Source of the DNA: an uncultured Clostridia bacterium
Lineage (GTDB): Bacteria; Bacillota; Clostridia; Oscillospirales; Ruminococcaceae
DNA length: 18,272 nucleotides
Assembly (NCBI GenBank): GCA_947177695.1
Contig: CAMWVO010000007.1
Location: 1-18,272 of the forward strand
Direction of reading: 5' to 3'
The notes under the pieces are model-generated. The model ran no database searches. It was not told where the DNA came from and saw nothing but the letters and a program-made list of their open reading frames with translations. This document shows positions 4,685 to 13,466 of the stretch, one piece after another (positions within the stretch are counted from its first letter, which is position 1; every line of letters begins with the position of its first letter). A program made the translations under genes and the position numbers.

Positions 4685-6619
4685 ATGAACATGAAAAAGA
4701 CAATCGCTGCAATCGCAGCAGGCGCAGTAGCTGTATCTGCAATGGCTACTACAGTATCCGCAGTAGAGAGCGGTACACTTAACTACAACCTCGTAAACAC
4801 TCTTCAGAACCAGAAGAACGGTAAGCTTACTCTGAAGGCTACATTCCCCAACGTTAAGCTCGTTGCAGGTCAGGAAGTTGTTATCGAAGCTGTTGGCATG
4901 GAGTGGACTGACAAGGTTGTTGTAAGCGGTCAGTACATTGACACAAACAAGGCTATCAATCCTATCACATTCACAAGAGATATCTGGTCTGAGGGCTACA
5001 GCGCAGCTACAGAAGCTATGATGAGCTGGGATGGCATTCACATTCCTGTAAAGGCAGTTAACGACGGTTCTCCTGCTCTCATCGGTGGTGACGCTGAGGC
5101 TACAAACGGCACAGAGGGCACAGCTGCTGTTGCTACTGCAACATACAATGGCTTTGCTGTAGCTACTAACATCGAGACCATCAAGGCTAACAATATTCCT
5201 GCTGGTAATTACACACTCGTATATCAGGCTCAGACTCCTGCACAACCTGCAAAGGCTGCTGGTTGGTATACCGATGCTGCTAAGACTTCAGCTGTACCTG
5301 CTGGACCTACACTGGACACTCTTAATGCTTTGAAGGATGCTGATCCTACTCTTACACAGGCTTCCGTAGATGGAGACACAACTGTTTACTACTACGATGC
5401 TGGCACAGCTGCTGTACCTGCAAAGGATGCTGGCTTCTTCACATCTGACGGAGCATACAGCGCTGCTTCCTTTGGTATTGCTAAGATCGACGGCGCTACA
5501 GCTGGCGATAAGATCACAGTTGTTTACACAGCTGGTACAGCTGGTACAGAGGGCACAGATGTTGTAATGGCTAACATCACTGTTACAGTTAACATGAAGG
5601 GTATCACAGATAAGGACTGGGAGACCGTTAACAAGAAGATCCAGGCTGGCACATACGGCATCAAGTTCAATGGCGTATTCGGTGATGCTACAGGTTCTGC
5701 TTACACAGCTCCTACACCTTTCAAGGCTCCTCTTATGACTCAGGTTTCCAACAACAAGGACATCGTTGCATACCTGGAGAACGCTAATGTAAACGGTTCT
5801 GATAAGGCTTACAAGAATGTAAGAGCTGTCCTCAACGACGCTATCGAGAACTTCGAGACTGTTACATTCACATTCAACACAGCTGCTGCTAACGTAAGAT
5901 TTGCTGCTGCTACAGGCGCAAGCAATGCTCCTGTTATCAATACCGATAACATCAACAAGGAATACAATGATACTCTCAAGAAGCTTAAGGACGGCGAGTT
6001 CATCGTTGGTCTCTACGCTGAGAACGACTGGGAAGGCGTTGACACCTACAAGGCATTCGGCGACCACACTTATGACTGGTTCTACAGCCCTGAGGGAACA
6101 GGCTTCACCGGTATGGACTGGGGCGGACAGAACCTCTTCGCTGGCGCTCTGATCGTTAACGAGGGTCTCACAATGTCTCTCAGCAACACTGAGTACTTTG
6201 ACTGGACCAAGACATCCGTAAGCTTCGACTGGGATGCTATCATGGACGGTGCTGCTACAACTAACAACTACGCAACATACATCCACACTCTCAAACTCGC
6301 TACTTCCAACATGTGGTTCTGGGATAGCATGGACGTTGTACTCGTTGCAGGCGATGCTGATACTGTTGACGCTGACGCTGCTGCTGAGGTTGACGAGAAC
6401 ACTATCGACGACGACGAGGATGATATCGACGCTGACGACGATGACGAGGATGTAGACACTGATGACGACGACGATGACGAGGACGTAGCTCCTGTTGTTG
6501 ACGAGCCCGCTCCTGCTCCCGTTGTTTCCAACCCTCCCACAGGTAACGCTTCCGTAGCTCTCGCAGTAATCCCTGTTGCACTTGCTGCTGCTGCTATTGT
6601 TGCTAAGAAGAGAGGCTAA
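4685..6619 (+). CDS. NPxTG-anchored, Asp-rich cell-surface protein
   Basis: The 644-residue product has a signal peptide (about 1-26, ending TTVSA), a long Thr/Ala/Asn-rich extracellular region without a single cysteine, an extremely acidic stretch (about 556-600), a Pro-rich spacer, then a sorting signal NPPTGN (616-621), a hydrophobic tail (622-640) and KKRG. This is the order of a sortase substrate with an NPxTG variant of LPxTG, common in Ruminococcus-like bacteria. Residues 178-203 and 234-262 look like a degenerate duplication (PAKAAGWYTDA versus PAKDAGFFTSD). No SLH, cohesin or dockerin motif is visible, so its role is unknown; an abundant wall or matrix protein is likely. Repetitive codon choice (GCT, ACA, AAC, AAG), a strong promoter and AAGGAGG all suggest very high expression. 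A second ATG two codons downstream is an equally possible start. Confidence 0.85.
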   Translation: MNMKKTIAAIAAGAVAVSAMATTVSAVESGTLNYNLVNTLQNQKNGKLTLKATFPNVKLVAGQEVVIEAVGMEWTDKVVVSGQYIDTNKAINPITFTRDIWSEGYSAATEAMMSWDGIHIPVKAVNDGSPALIGGDAEATNGTEGTAAVATATYNGFAVATNIETIKANNIPAGNYTLVYQAQTPAQPAKAAGWYTDAAKTSAVPAGPTLDTLNALKDADPTLTQASVDGDTTVYYYDAGTAAVPAKDAGFFTSDGAYSAASFGIAKIDGATAGDKITVVYTAGTAGTEGTDVVMANITVTVNMKGITDKDWETVNKKIQAGTYGIKFNGVFGDATGSAYTAPTPFKAPLMTQVSNNKDIVAYLENANVNGSDKAYKNVRAVLNDAIENFETVTFTFNTAAANVRFAAATGASNAPVINTDNINKEYNDTLKKLKDGEFIVGLYAENDWEGVDTYKAFGDHTYDWFYSPEGTGFTGMDWGGQNLFAGALIVNEGLTMSLSNTEYFDWTKTSVSFDWDAIMDGAATTNNYATYIHTLKLATSNMWFWDSMDVVLVAGDADTVDADAAAEVDENTIDDDEDDIDADDDDEDVDTDDDDDDEDVAPVVDEPAPAPVVSNPPTGNASVALAVIPVALAAAAIVAKKRG

Positions 6620-6693
6620 GCGCTTGCGCTAAAACAGCACTCATGAAAGAATAACAAACGGTTACCAAGTAATTGTATTATTCTAACATCACT

Positions 6694-6733
6694 GCCGCTG
6701 TCCGTATGCAGAACGGACGGCGGCTTCTTTTTT
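6694..6733 (+). terminator. First terminator after the surface-protein gene
   Basis: A 12-bp GC-rich stem (6694-6705 with 6713-6724, one G-T pair) with a 7-base loop is followed by TTCTTTTTT. It lies about 75 bases after the stop codon; the 3' untranslated stretch also holds a small AGAATAA/TTATTCT dyad (6648-6684). Confidence 0.95.
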
Positions 6734-6734
6734 C

Positions 6735-6766
6735 GTCGGAGACTACCGGTCTCCGACAATTTTTTT
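6735..6766 (+). terminator. Second, tandem terminator
   Basis: A 9-bp perfect stem (6735-6743 with 6749-6757), TACCG loop, then AA and seven Ts. Two terminators in tandem fit strong transcription of the upstream gene and isolate the transporter operon. Confidence 0.9.
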
Positions 6767-6805
6767 GCGTTCGTATGTTTTTTTAACAAAATTACAAAGA
6801 AACCC

Positions 6806-6834
6806 TTGACATTTGTTAGTCAAATTGTTATAAT
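6806..6834 (+). promoter_or_regulatory. Full-consensus promoter of the transporter operon with an internal dyad
   Basis: TTGACA (6806-6811), 17 bases, TATAAT (6829-6834), with an extended TGT (6826-6828). Within the spacer lies ATTTG (6811-6815), five bases, CAAAT (6821-6825), a small dyad that could be an operator. No good CcpA cre site is seen. The ~170-base leader contains two GC hairpins (around 6923-6943 and 6965-6981) but no T-tract. Confidence 0.85.
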
Positions 6835-7009
6835 AGTTATGCAACTCTATATAATTTTTTCAATCCGTCGCCGTTTTTTTGTGTAATTGTCACGATATTT
6901 ACATAATCAACGCTTCTTTGACCGCGGCTCCGCTGGCTGCGGCACGGAAAACGGATTTTTGAGTGTTCCGCTCGTCGGAACAGAGTTATTATGAAAGGTG
7001 GTCTATCTG

Positions 7010-9934
7010 TTGTCAAGGAAAACGAATTTAAAGAGAATTTTGTCCGCGGCAGTGGCGGTTCTCGTTTGTGTTCCTGTCTTGTCCTGTTTCCCCGCTTCCG
7101 CGGAGGACGAGGCGGCGGCAGGCTCCGATAACCCGGTTGTCTCCGCGGTCGCTTATGTCAGGCAGAAAACCTACAGCGAATATTATGACGAGATCGAGGG
7201 CGCTGCTCGTCCCAAAGCCGAAGCTATGCTTTCCTATTCGGGCAAAAGCAGCGAAGCAGAAGCGGAGATCGCTTCCTTTGAGGGCAGAGACAATGTTCTT
7301 GTCTGGTCCAATGAAGAGGGCAGAGTCGATTTTACTGTAGACGTTCCCGAGACGGGCGCTTACCAGATGGAGGTGAGCTACTATCCGCTTCCCTACGGTG
7401 CGACTAATACCGAGGTCTCTGTCCTGCTGGACGGCGAGTCCCCGTATGATACCGCGACCCGTGCCGCGATGCCCCATATCTGGACAGGTGCGTACCCCAT
7501 CTCCACGGATTCAAAGGACAATGAGGTCCGTCCTCCGCAGGTGCAGGCTCCCAGATGGGTGACGACTATGCTTACCGATGTGGACGGTCTGTTCAACGAG
7601 CCCCTCTATTTCTATCTGGAGGCGGGTACTCACACGATCTCTCTTGAGTCCGAGCGCGCTTCTGTGGCTATCGAGTACATAAAGCTGTGCAATATGGACG
7701 ATTTCGAGACATATAAAAAGCCCTCCGATTCCGAGCTTGCGGCGAACAGCGGCGCCGAGGTCATCAAGCTCCAGGGAGAGCAGTATGCTTACACAAATTC
7801 CCAGACACTTTTCCCGACCTATGACAGAGGTTCCTATCTTGTTGAACCCTCTCACCCCTCAAAGCAGAGGTACAATACAGTCGGCGACGGCACTTGGGAT
7901 ACTGCCGGTCAGACCATTACATGGGAAATGAACGTTGCTTCCGCAGGCTACTACAAGGTCGGCATAAAGGCGCGCCAGAACGAGCTGCGCGGTCTTTATT
8001 CAAACCGCCGTCTCTATGTTGACGGCAAAGTCCCCAACGAATGCTTCCAGCAGATCAAGTTCCAGTACGACGACGACTGGCTTATGGTCGTTCCCGAGGA
8101 CGAAAACGGCGACCCCGCTTACGTTTACCTGGAACCCGGCAAGCATGAGCTTTCGCTGGAGGTAATCCCCGGTGAGATCGGCGAGTCTATGAGACGTCTT
8201 GACAATATCGTTTACACTGCGAACCAGTACTATATGCAGATCCTTATGATCACAGGTCCCTCTCCCGATAAGTACACCGACTACTATGTTCACAGAGAAA
8301 TACCTGAACTGATATCTGTTTTTGAAAATCTTTCCGTTCAGCTTCTCGTCGAGGAGCATAATATCGAGGAGCTCGCAGGCAACGCGGGTACCGAAGCTGC
8401 CGCTCTCGAAAGACTGGCTACAGTTCTCGAAAGAGGTGCGGATAAGCCTAACAAGATACCCAGCATGATCTCCAACAGCTCCATTAAAGATAATGTTGCT
8501 TCCGTTTCATCCTGGATGAGACAGTACAGAGAGCAGCCCCTTGAGATCGACTTCATTGAGGTCGCTCCCGCCGATGCGAACTTTACTTCAGTAAAGTCCA
8601 ATTTCGGCAAAAGCTTTGCCTTCGGCTTTAAAGGCTTTATAAATTCCTTCTTTGAGGACTACACAAAGCTTTCCGATGTAAACGGCGAGTCCATTAACGT
8701 ATGGGTAGGTCTCGGACGTGACCAGGCAAACGTTATCAAGCAGATGACAGACTCCGACTTCAATACCAGCCACAGCACACAGGTTTCCATCAACCTTGTT
8801 CAGGGCGGTATCATGGAGGCGGTACTGGCAGGAAAGGGTCCCGACGCGTCACTGTTCGTTGGCGGCGAGTTCCCCGTTAACCTGGCGGTAAGAGGTCTTA
8901 TCGTGCCTATGGACGATATGAACGGCTTTGACAATGTTATGGCAAGGTTCCAGAGAACTGCTGCCGTAAACTACCAGTATGACGGTCAGACCTATGCTAT
9001 CCCTATCGACAGAAACTTCCCCATGATGTTCTACCGTAAGGATATGCTTGCTCAGATCGGCGTTACCGAGCCTCCCGAAACATGGGACGATCTTATAGAT
9101 ATGCTCCCCGCTATCCAGAGAAAGTATATGCAGCCCGGTCTTATCCTCCCCGGCGTAGCGGCGTCCACAGGTCTGAACACAGCCGGCGTATCGGTTTCTC
9201 CCGCTACCGAGGCAGGTCACACCTTTGCACTGCTTATGCTCCAGTCGGGCATGAATTACTACAACGACGCTCAGACAGCTACCAACTTCGATACACAGAC
9301 AGCGGTAGACGCTTTCGCAACATGGACGGATTTCTACAATGTCTATAAGTTTGACCAGACTTATGACGCATTTACACGTTTCAGAACAGGCGAAGCTCCC
9401 ATTGTTATACAGGGCTACTGCGGATTCTATAACCAGCTCAACGTTGCCGCTCCCGAAATAAAGGGACTGTGGGACTTCTGCGAGGTTCCCGGAACACGCA
9501 GGGCGGACGGCACAGTTTCCCACGCTTCCAACTCCAACGGTTCGGGCGCGATAATCCTTTCAAACTGCAAGGATAAGGATGCGGCATGGGAGTTCATCAA
9601 GTGGTTCACAGATACCGACACTATGGTTGAGTACGGTCAGAACGTAGAGGGCGTTATGGGTCCTCTCGGACGTTTTGCTCCCGCAAACGTAGCGGCTCTT
9701 GAGCAGCTTAACTGGTCCAATAAGGATCTGGAAAAGATACTCTCTCAGATGGATCAGCTTGAAGAAATACCCATCGTTCCCTCCGCCTACGTTGTTACAA
9801 GAAGTATCATGAACGCGTTCAGGTCGGTCGTAAACGATAAGGACAACGCACGCGAGACCCTGCGCTGGTACAACATTGACATCAACAGAGAAATTACAAG
9901 AAAACGAGAAAATCTCGGTCTTGATGATGAATAA
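7010..9934 (+). CDS. Large extracellular solute-binding protein with two N-terminal beta-rich modules
   Basis: The product (about 974 residues; positions below count from an in-frame GTG at 6998) starts with a signal peptide ending near PASA (32-35). Two modules at about 50-240 and 250-410 alternate beta strands in a pattern like carbohydrate-binding beta-sandwiches (ITWEMNVASAGYYKVGIKAR, 307-326; YVYLEPGKHELSLEV, 375-389). A helical linker (about 435-560) leads to a family-1-type sugar-binding domain (about 565-970): GKGPDASLF, YDGQTYAIPIDRNFPMMFYRKDML, EPPETWDDL, then KDAAWEFIKWF. Typical sugar-binding proteins have 400-450 residues, so this one is double size. The TTG at 7010 is chosen because AAAGGTGG (6994-7001) lies eight bases upstream, while the GTG would sit inside that site. 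It heads the operon and presumably feeds the permeases just downstream. VLSC could also be read as a weak lipobox. Confidence 0.88.
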   Translation: MSRKTNLKRILSAAVAVLVCVPVLSCFPASAEDEAAAGSDNPVVSAVAYVRQKTYSEYYDEIEGAARPKAEAMLSYSGKSSEAEAEIASFEGRDNVLVWSNEEGRVDFTVDVPETGAYQMEVSYYPLPYGATNTEVSVLLDGESPYDTATRAAMPHIWTGAYPISTDSKDNEVRPPQVQAPRWVTTMLTDVDGLFNEPLYFYLEAGTHTISLESERASVAIEYIKLCNMDDFETYKKPSDSELAANSGAEVIKLQGEQYAYTNSQTLFPTYDRGSYLVEPSHPSKQRYNTVGDGTWDTAGQTITWEMNVASAGYYKVGIKARQNELRGLYSNRRLYVDGKVPNECFQQIKFQYDDDWLMVVPEDENGDPAYVYLEPGKHELSLEVIPGEIGESMRRLDNIVYTANQYYMQILMITGPSPDKYTDYYVHREIPELISVFENLSVQLLVEEHNIEELAGNAGTEAAALERLATVLERGADKPNKIPSMISNSSIKDNVASVSSWMRQYREQPLEIDFIEVAPADANFTSVKSNFGKSFAFGFKGFINSFFEDYTKLSDVNGESINVWVGLGRDQANVIKQMTDSDFNTSHSTQVSINLVQGGIMEAVLAGKGPDASLFVGGEFPVNLAVRGLIVPMDDMNGFDNVMARFQRTAAVNYQYDGQTYAIPIDRNFPMMFYRKDMLAQIGVTEPPETWDDLIDMLPAIQRKYMQPGLILPGVAASTGLNTAGVSVSPATEAGHTFALLMLQSGMNYYNDAQTATNFDTQTAVDAFATWTDFYNVYKFDQTYDAFTRFRTGEAPIVIQGYCGFYNQLNVAAPEIKGLWDFCEVPGTRRADGTVSHASNSNGSGAIILSNCKDKDAAWEFIKWFTDTDTMVEYGQNVEGVMGPLGRFAPANVAALEQLNWSNKDLEKILSQMDQLEEIPIVPSAYVVTRSIMNAFRSVVNDKDNARETLRWYNIDINREITRKRENLGLDDE

Positions 9935-9951
9935 GAATGGAGGGTTTACCT

Positions 9952-10917
9952 TTGGCTGCTGAGACTCAAAAAAAGGAAATTTTGCTGCCCAGCGAGCGCA
10001 AGATGTCCTTTAAGGAAAGATGGGGCTATACATGGCACGAGATGAAGCGTAACTCAATGTGCTACCTCATGATGCTTCCTTTTATGATCTTCTTCCTGTT
10101 TTTTACGGTAATTCCCGTAGTTATGGCGCTTCCTATCGGTTTTACCGACTTCGACATGGCGCATTTCCCGCCGAAGTTCATCGGCTTGCAGAACTTCTAC
10201 ACAATGTTCCTTGAGGACGACGTTTTCATCGGTTCAATCAGAACCACCCTGATCTTCGCGATCTTTACGGGTCCTCTCAGCTACGCGCTCAGCTTCTTTC
10301 TTGCGTGGCTTATAAACGAGCTTCACCCCGTGCTCAAAACAATATTCACCCTTATTTTCTACGCTCCGTCTATGGCGGGCAACATCTACTTCGTATGGCA
10401 GCTCATCTTCTCCGGCGACGCTTACGGTTACCTTAACGCCGTTCTGAACGAGCTGGGCATCACAACCGCGGCTATACAGTGGCTCACCGACGCAAACTAC
10501 CTGCTGGGCTGCGTTATCGTAGTACAGCTGTGGGTATCCATGGGCGCAGGCTTCCTTGCTATGAGAGCGGGCTTCCAGGGTATCGACAAGGCTATGTACG
10601 AGGCGGGCGCTATCGAGGGCATAAGCAACAGATGGCAGGAGCTTATCTACATAACCATCCCCTCTATGGGACCTCAGCTTATGTTCGCCGCTGTAATGCA
10701 GATCGTATCTTCGTTCACAGTTGACCTGGTAGGCAGAAGCCTTGCAGGCTTCCCCTCCACGGACTATAAGGCTCACACCATTATGACCCACGCCTTTGAC
10801 TACGGCTGGATCCGTTACGAGATGGGCTACGCTTCGGCAATATGCTTCGTGCTGTTCCTGGCGATGCTGCTGTGTAACCAGCTGATCTCAAAGATACTGG
10901 GCAAGTACATGAATTAG
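9952..10917 (+). CDS. Sugar ABC transporter permease, MalF/UgpA-like (first pair)
   Basis: The 321-residue inner-membrane subunit has six predicted helices. Its EAA loop YEAGAIEGISNRWQELIYIT then IP (about 216-237), facing the ATPase, marks the binding-protein-dependent transport family. The helix near the N-terminus (LMMLPFMIFFLFFTVIPVV) and the following FTDFDM are usual for MalF-like sugar permeases. An ATG at 9937 lies in frame, but the ribosome binding site GGAGGG (9939-9944) overlaps it; TTG at 9952, seven bases further, is the better start. The gene begins 17 bases after the binding protein stops and is followed by its MalG-type partner, so the three act as one importer. Confidence 0.93.
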   Translation: MAAETQKKEILLPSERKMSFKERWGYTWHEMKRNSMCYLMMLPFMIFFLFFTVIPVVMALPIGFTDFDMAHFPPKFIGLQNFYTMFLEDDVFIGSIRTTLIFAIFTGPLSYALSFFLAWLINELHPVLKTIFTLIFYAPSMAGNIYFVWQLIFSGDAYGYLNAVLNELGITTAAIQWLTDANYLLGCVIVVQLWVSMGAGFLAMRAGFQGIDKAMYEAGAIEGISNRWQELIYITIPSMGPQLMFAAVMQIVSSFTVDLVGRSLAGFPSTDYKAHTIMTHAFDYGWIRYEMGYASAICFVLFLAMLLCNQLISKILGKYMN

Positions 10918-10938
10918 GAATGAGGTGAGGATTACATA

Positions 10939-11910
10939 ATGGCTAAAAAAGAACTTAAACCGTCTCAGATACAGGCGCAGATAGAGGCTGAAAACGCCGC
11001 CGCCCTGGAAGCTCTGAGAAAAAGGCGGGAAAAGGAACACCGCAAAATGGAGCGTTCCAAGGGCTCCAACAAGCAGGTGGGCAAGAGCTGGAAAAACGAT
11101 ATAGGAATTTTCCTGTTTCTGACTGTGCTCGGTCTGTTCATGCTGGCACCTATCTATATCGCGATCGTTACCTCGCTGAAGCCGGTAAATGAAATCTTCA
11201 TCATGCCGCCGCGTCTTTATGCGATGGATCCCACTTTCGACAACTTCAAGGATCTGTTCGTTGTCGCAAACAACTCGTGGGTACCTTTTTCAAGAAACGT
11301 TTTCAACAGTATTTTCGTTACCGTTGCGGCGACCCTGTTCCACGTTGTTTTCGCCTGTACCGCGGGCTTTATCCTTGCAAAGTGCAGATTCCCCGGCTGC
11401 AAGGCTATCAACAAGATCATCGTTATCGCCCTGCTGTTCAACAGCCAGGTAACCTACATCATGCAGTACATTGTTATGGCTAATCTGGGCATGATCAACA
11501 CCTACTCGGCTCTGATCTTCCCGCTTATCGCCTCCACAATGGGTCTTTACCTTATGATCCAGAGCGTGGGACAGATCCCCGACGCTATGATCGAGGCGGC
11601 TAAGGTTGACGGCGCAAGCCTCCTGCGTATATGCTGGGGTATCGTTATGCCGAACTCCAAGCCTGCGCTTATGACTATTATCATCTTCCAGTTCCAGGCG
11701 GCATGGAACTCAAACGGCGGCTCGCTGGTTTACGATGAGGCGCTGAAAACCATTCCTACCGTTGTTCAGCAGATCGCTGCCGCCGGTATGGCGAGACAAG
11801 GTGCGATCGCGGCGTCCGCGGTAGTACTGATGATCCCGCCGCTGGCAATCTTCATCGCCGCGCAGAGCAACGTTATGGAAACTATGGCTCATGCCGGTAT
11901 GAAGGACTGA
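10939..11910 (+). CDS. Carbohydrate ABC transporter permease, MalG/LacG-like (first pair)
   Basis: This 323-residue subunit pairs with the preceding permease. Six helices are expected from about residue 55; the EAA loop IEAAKVDGASLLRICWGIVM (218-237) followed by PNSKPAL is textbook for the MalG class. It carries a ~52-residue charged helical N-terminal extension (KRREKEHRKMERSK) ahead of the first helix, longer than in most MalG proteins and probably cytoplasmic. The C-terminus lacks the usual short FVKGLTAGAVKG-type ending and instead has QSNVMETMAHAGMKD. The ATG has GAGGTGAGG (10922-10930) eight bases upstream. Confidence 0.93.
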   Translation: MAKKELKPSQIQAQIEAENAAALEALRKRREKEHRKMERSKGSNKQVGKSWKNDIGIFLFLTVLGLFMLAPIYIAIVTSLKPVNEIFIMPPRLYAMDPTFDNFKDLFVVANNSWVPFSRNVFNSIFVTVAATLFHVVFACTAGFILAKCRFPGCKAINKIIVIALLFNSQVTYIMQYIVMANLGMINTYSALIFPLIASTMGLYLMIQSVGQIPDAMIEAAKVDGASLLRICWGIVMPNSKPALMTIIIFQFQAAWNSNGGSLVYDEALKTIPTVVQQIAAAGMARQGAIAASAVVLMIPPLAIFIAAQSNVMETMAHAGMKD

Positions 11911-11968
11911 CGCTTCCGTGGTTTGGTTTTGCGGACGCAGCTTCTAATTTGATTAATGGAGGGATAAT

Positions 11969-13465
11969 ATGTCAAGCTTTAAAAAGCTTCTTTCATTGGT
12001 TTCCGCCGCGGCTCTGGCAGTTTCGGCGCTGACCGTGAATGTTTCCGCTCTGGAAACATATGACCCTTACAGCTATGACAGGTGGGGCGACCCGGTCGCT
12101 TCCCAGGCGGGCTATACCGCCGAAAAATACGTTGACGGCGAAACGATAGGCTGCGGAAGTCTTTTTGAACCCGCTGATCTGTTTATTTCCCACGACGATC
12201 TTATGTACATAGCGGATAAGGGCAACAACAGAATTGTTATTACAGACCTTGACTTTAACTTTGTAAGGGAAATGAAAGAGTTCTCCTATAACGGAGAGAC
12301 CCTTACGCTGAAAAAGCCTACGGGCGTTTACGTGGATCAGTACACAGGCAACGTTTATGTGTGCGATACCGAAAACGACAGAGTTATCAAGTGCGATACC
12401 GACGGAAATGTTGACAGACTTTTCACCAAGCCCGACAGCGAGCTTTACGACCAGAACCTTACCTACAATCCCTCAAAGGTGCTTGTGGATAAGGCGGGCA
12501 ACGTTTATGTAATCGTTAAGTCCCAGACAAAGGGCGCGGTAATGTTTGACATCAACGGCGAGTTCCTGGGCTTCTACGGAGCGAACCGCGTTGAGGCTAC
12601 GGCTGAGGTTCTTGCAAACGCTTTCTGGAACCTGATCGGAACCGAAGCTCAGAGAGAAAGACGTACAAAGCAGACTCCTATAGGCTTCTCTAACTTCGAT
12701 ATCGACGACGACGGCTTCATCTTTACCGTTACCGAATCTCAGGAGGTCGACACCGACCTGGTCAAAAAGCTTAACCCCAGAGGCGACAACATTCTTGACT
12801 CCCTGGGCGCGGCGGATATGACCTTCGGCGATATTCCTCCCGCGTACTACTCGATCTACTCCAAGAAGTCCAGCCTTACCGATATAGACCTGGGTCCCAA
12901 CGGCGAGCTGAATATTCTGGACTTCCAGCACGGACGTATTTTCCAGTACGACAAGGAATGCTGGCTGCTGTTCATCATGGGCGGCTCGGGAGACCAGCTA
13001 GGTCTGTTCCAGTCGGCGGCGGCTATCGAAAGCCACGACAATCACCTGTACGTTCTGGATTCGAGAAAAAATAACATCACGATCTTTACAAGAACCGTTT
13101 TCGGCGAGATCGTTACCGAAGCGGCCAACCTTTACAACGACGGTCTTTACGAGGAGTCCCTCGAGCCGTGGAGAAACGTTCTCAAGTACGACGGAAACTA
13201 CCGCAGAGCCTATATCGGAATAGGCAACGCGCTCTACAATAAGTACGAGTACAAGGAAGCTATGGATTACTTTAAAATATCCATCAGCCGCGTCCGCTAT
13301 AACAGAGCCTTTGAGGGTTACCGCGACCAGTGGCTGAAAAAGAACTATATGGGAGCTATCATTGTGATAATCCTCCTTATAGTGCTGCTTGTGGTCTACA
13401 ACAAGATGAGAAAACTCGGAAAGATCGTTTATCCGTGGGAAAAGAACAGAAAGGGCGGTGTGTGA
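11969..13465 (+). CDS. Secreted NHL-propeller protein with TPR region and C-terminal membrane anchor
   Basis: The 498-residue product starts with a signal peptide (about 1-27). About five or six NHL-type blades follow: FEPADLFISHDDLMYIADKG with NNRIVITD (66-93), KPTGVYVDQYTGNVYVCDTE with NDRVIKCD (116-143), then weaker copies near 167-205, 240-275, 300-327 and 348-373. A TPR-like helical region spans about 380-445 (AANLYNDGLYEESLEPWRNV). One membrane helix (about 460-478) precedes a basic tail. This places propeller and TPR outside the cell, anchored at the C-terminus. Such propellers usually mediate protein or ligand binding rather than catalysis. It is separated from the permease by 58 bases with no terminator; GGAGGG (11958-11963) precedes the ATG. 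Its role is unknown, but its position between transporter genes suggests a scaffold or sensor. Confidence 0.85.
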   Translation: MSSFKKLLSLVSAAALAVSALTVNVSALETYDPYSYDRWGDPVASQAGYTAEKYVDGETIGCGSLFEPADLFISHDDLMYIADKGNNRIVITDLDFNFVREMKEFSYNGETLTLKKPTGVYVDQYTGNVYVCDTENDRVIKCDTDGNVDRLFTKPDSELYDQNLTYNPSKVLVDKAGNVYVIVKSQTKGAVMFDINGEFLGFYGANRVEATAEVLANAFWNLIGTEAQRERRTKQTPIGFSNFDIDDDGFIFTVTESQEVDTDLVKKLNPRGDNILDSLGAADMTFGDIPPAYYSIYSKKSSLTDIDLGPNGELNILDFQHGRIFQYDKECWLLFIMGGSGDQLGLFQSAAAIESHDNHLYVLDSRKNNITIFTRTVFGEIVTEAANLYNDGLYEESLEPWRNVLKYDGNYRRAYIGIGNALYNKYEYKEAMDYFKISISRVRYNRAFEGYRDQWLKKNYMGAIIVIILLIVLLVVYNKMRKLGKIVYPWEKNRKGGV

Positions 13466-13466
13466 T

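Noticed and set aside
4613..5245. 210-codon Cys-rich minus-strand frame
   Set aside because: The cysteines are the antisense of GCA/GCT/ACA codons in the surface protein, and the frame spans the leader hairpin and ribosome binding site of that gene.
5288..6286. 332-codon open frame on the minus strand inside the surface-protein gene
   Set aside because: It is a shadow of the GCT/ACA-rich coding strand: its product is Ser/Cys/Val-rich with no domain, no ribosome binding site, and the plus frame has a signal peptide and sorting signal.
6991..7009. Upstream ORF starting at ATG 6991 before the binding-protein gene
   Set aside because: The ATG lies next to the ribosome binding site of the real gene, has no Shine-Dalgarno of its own, and runs out of frame into the coding region.
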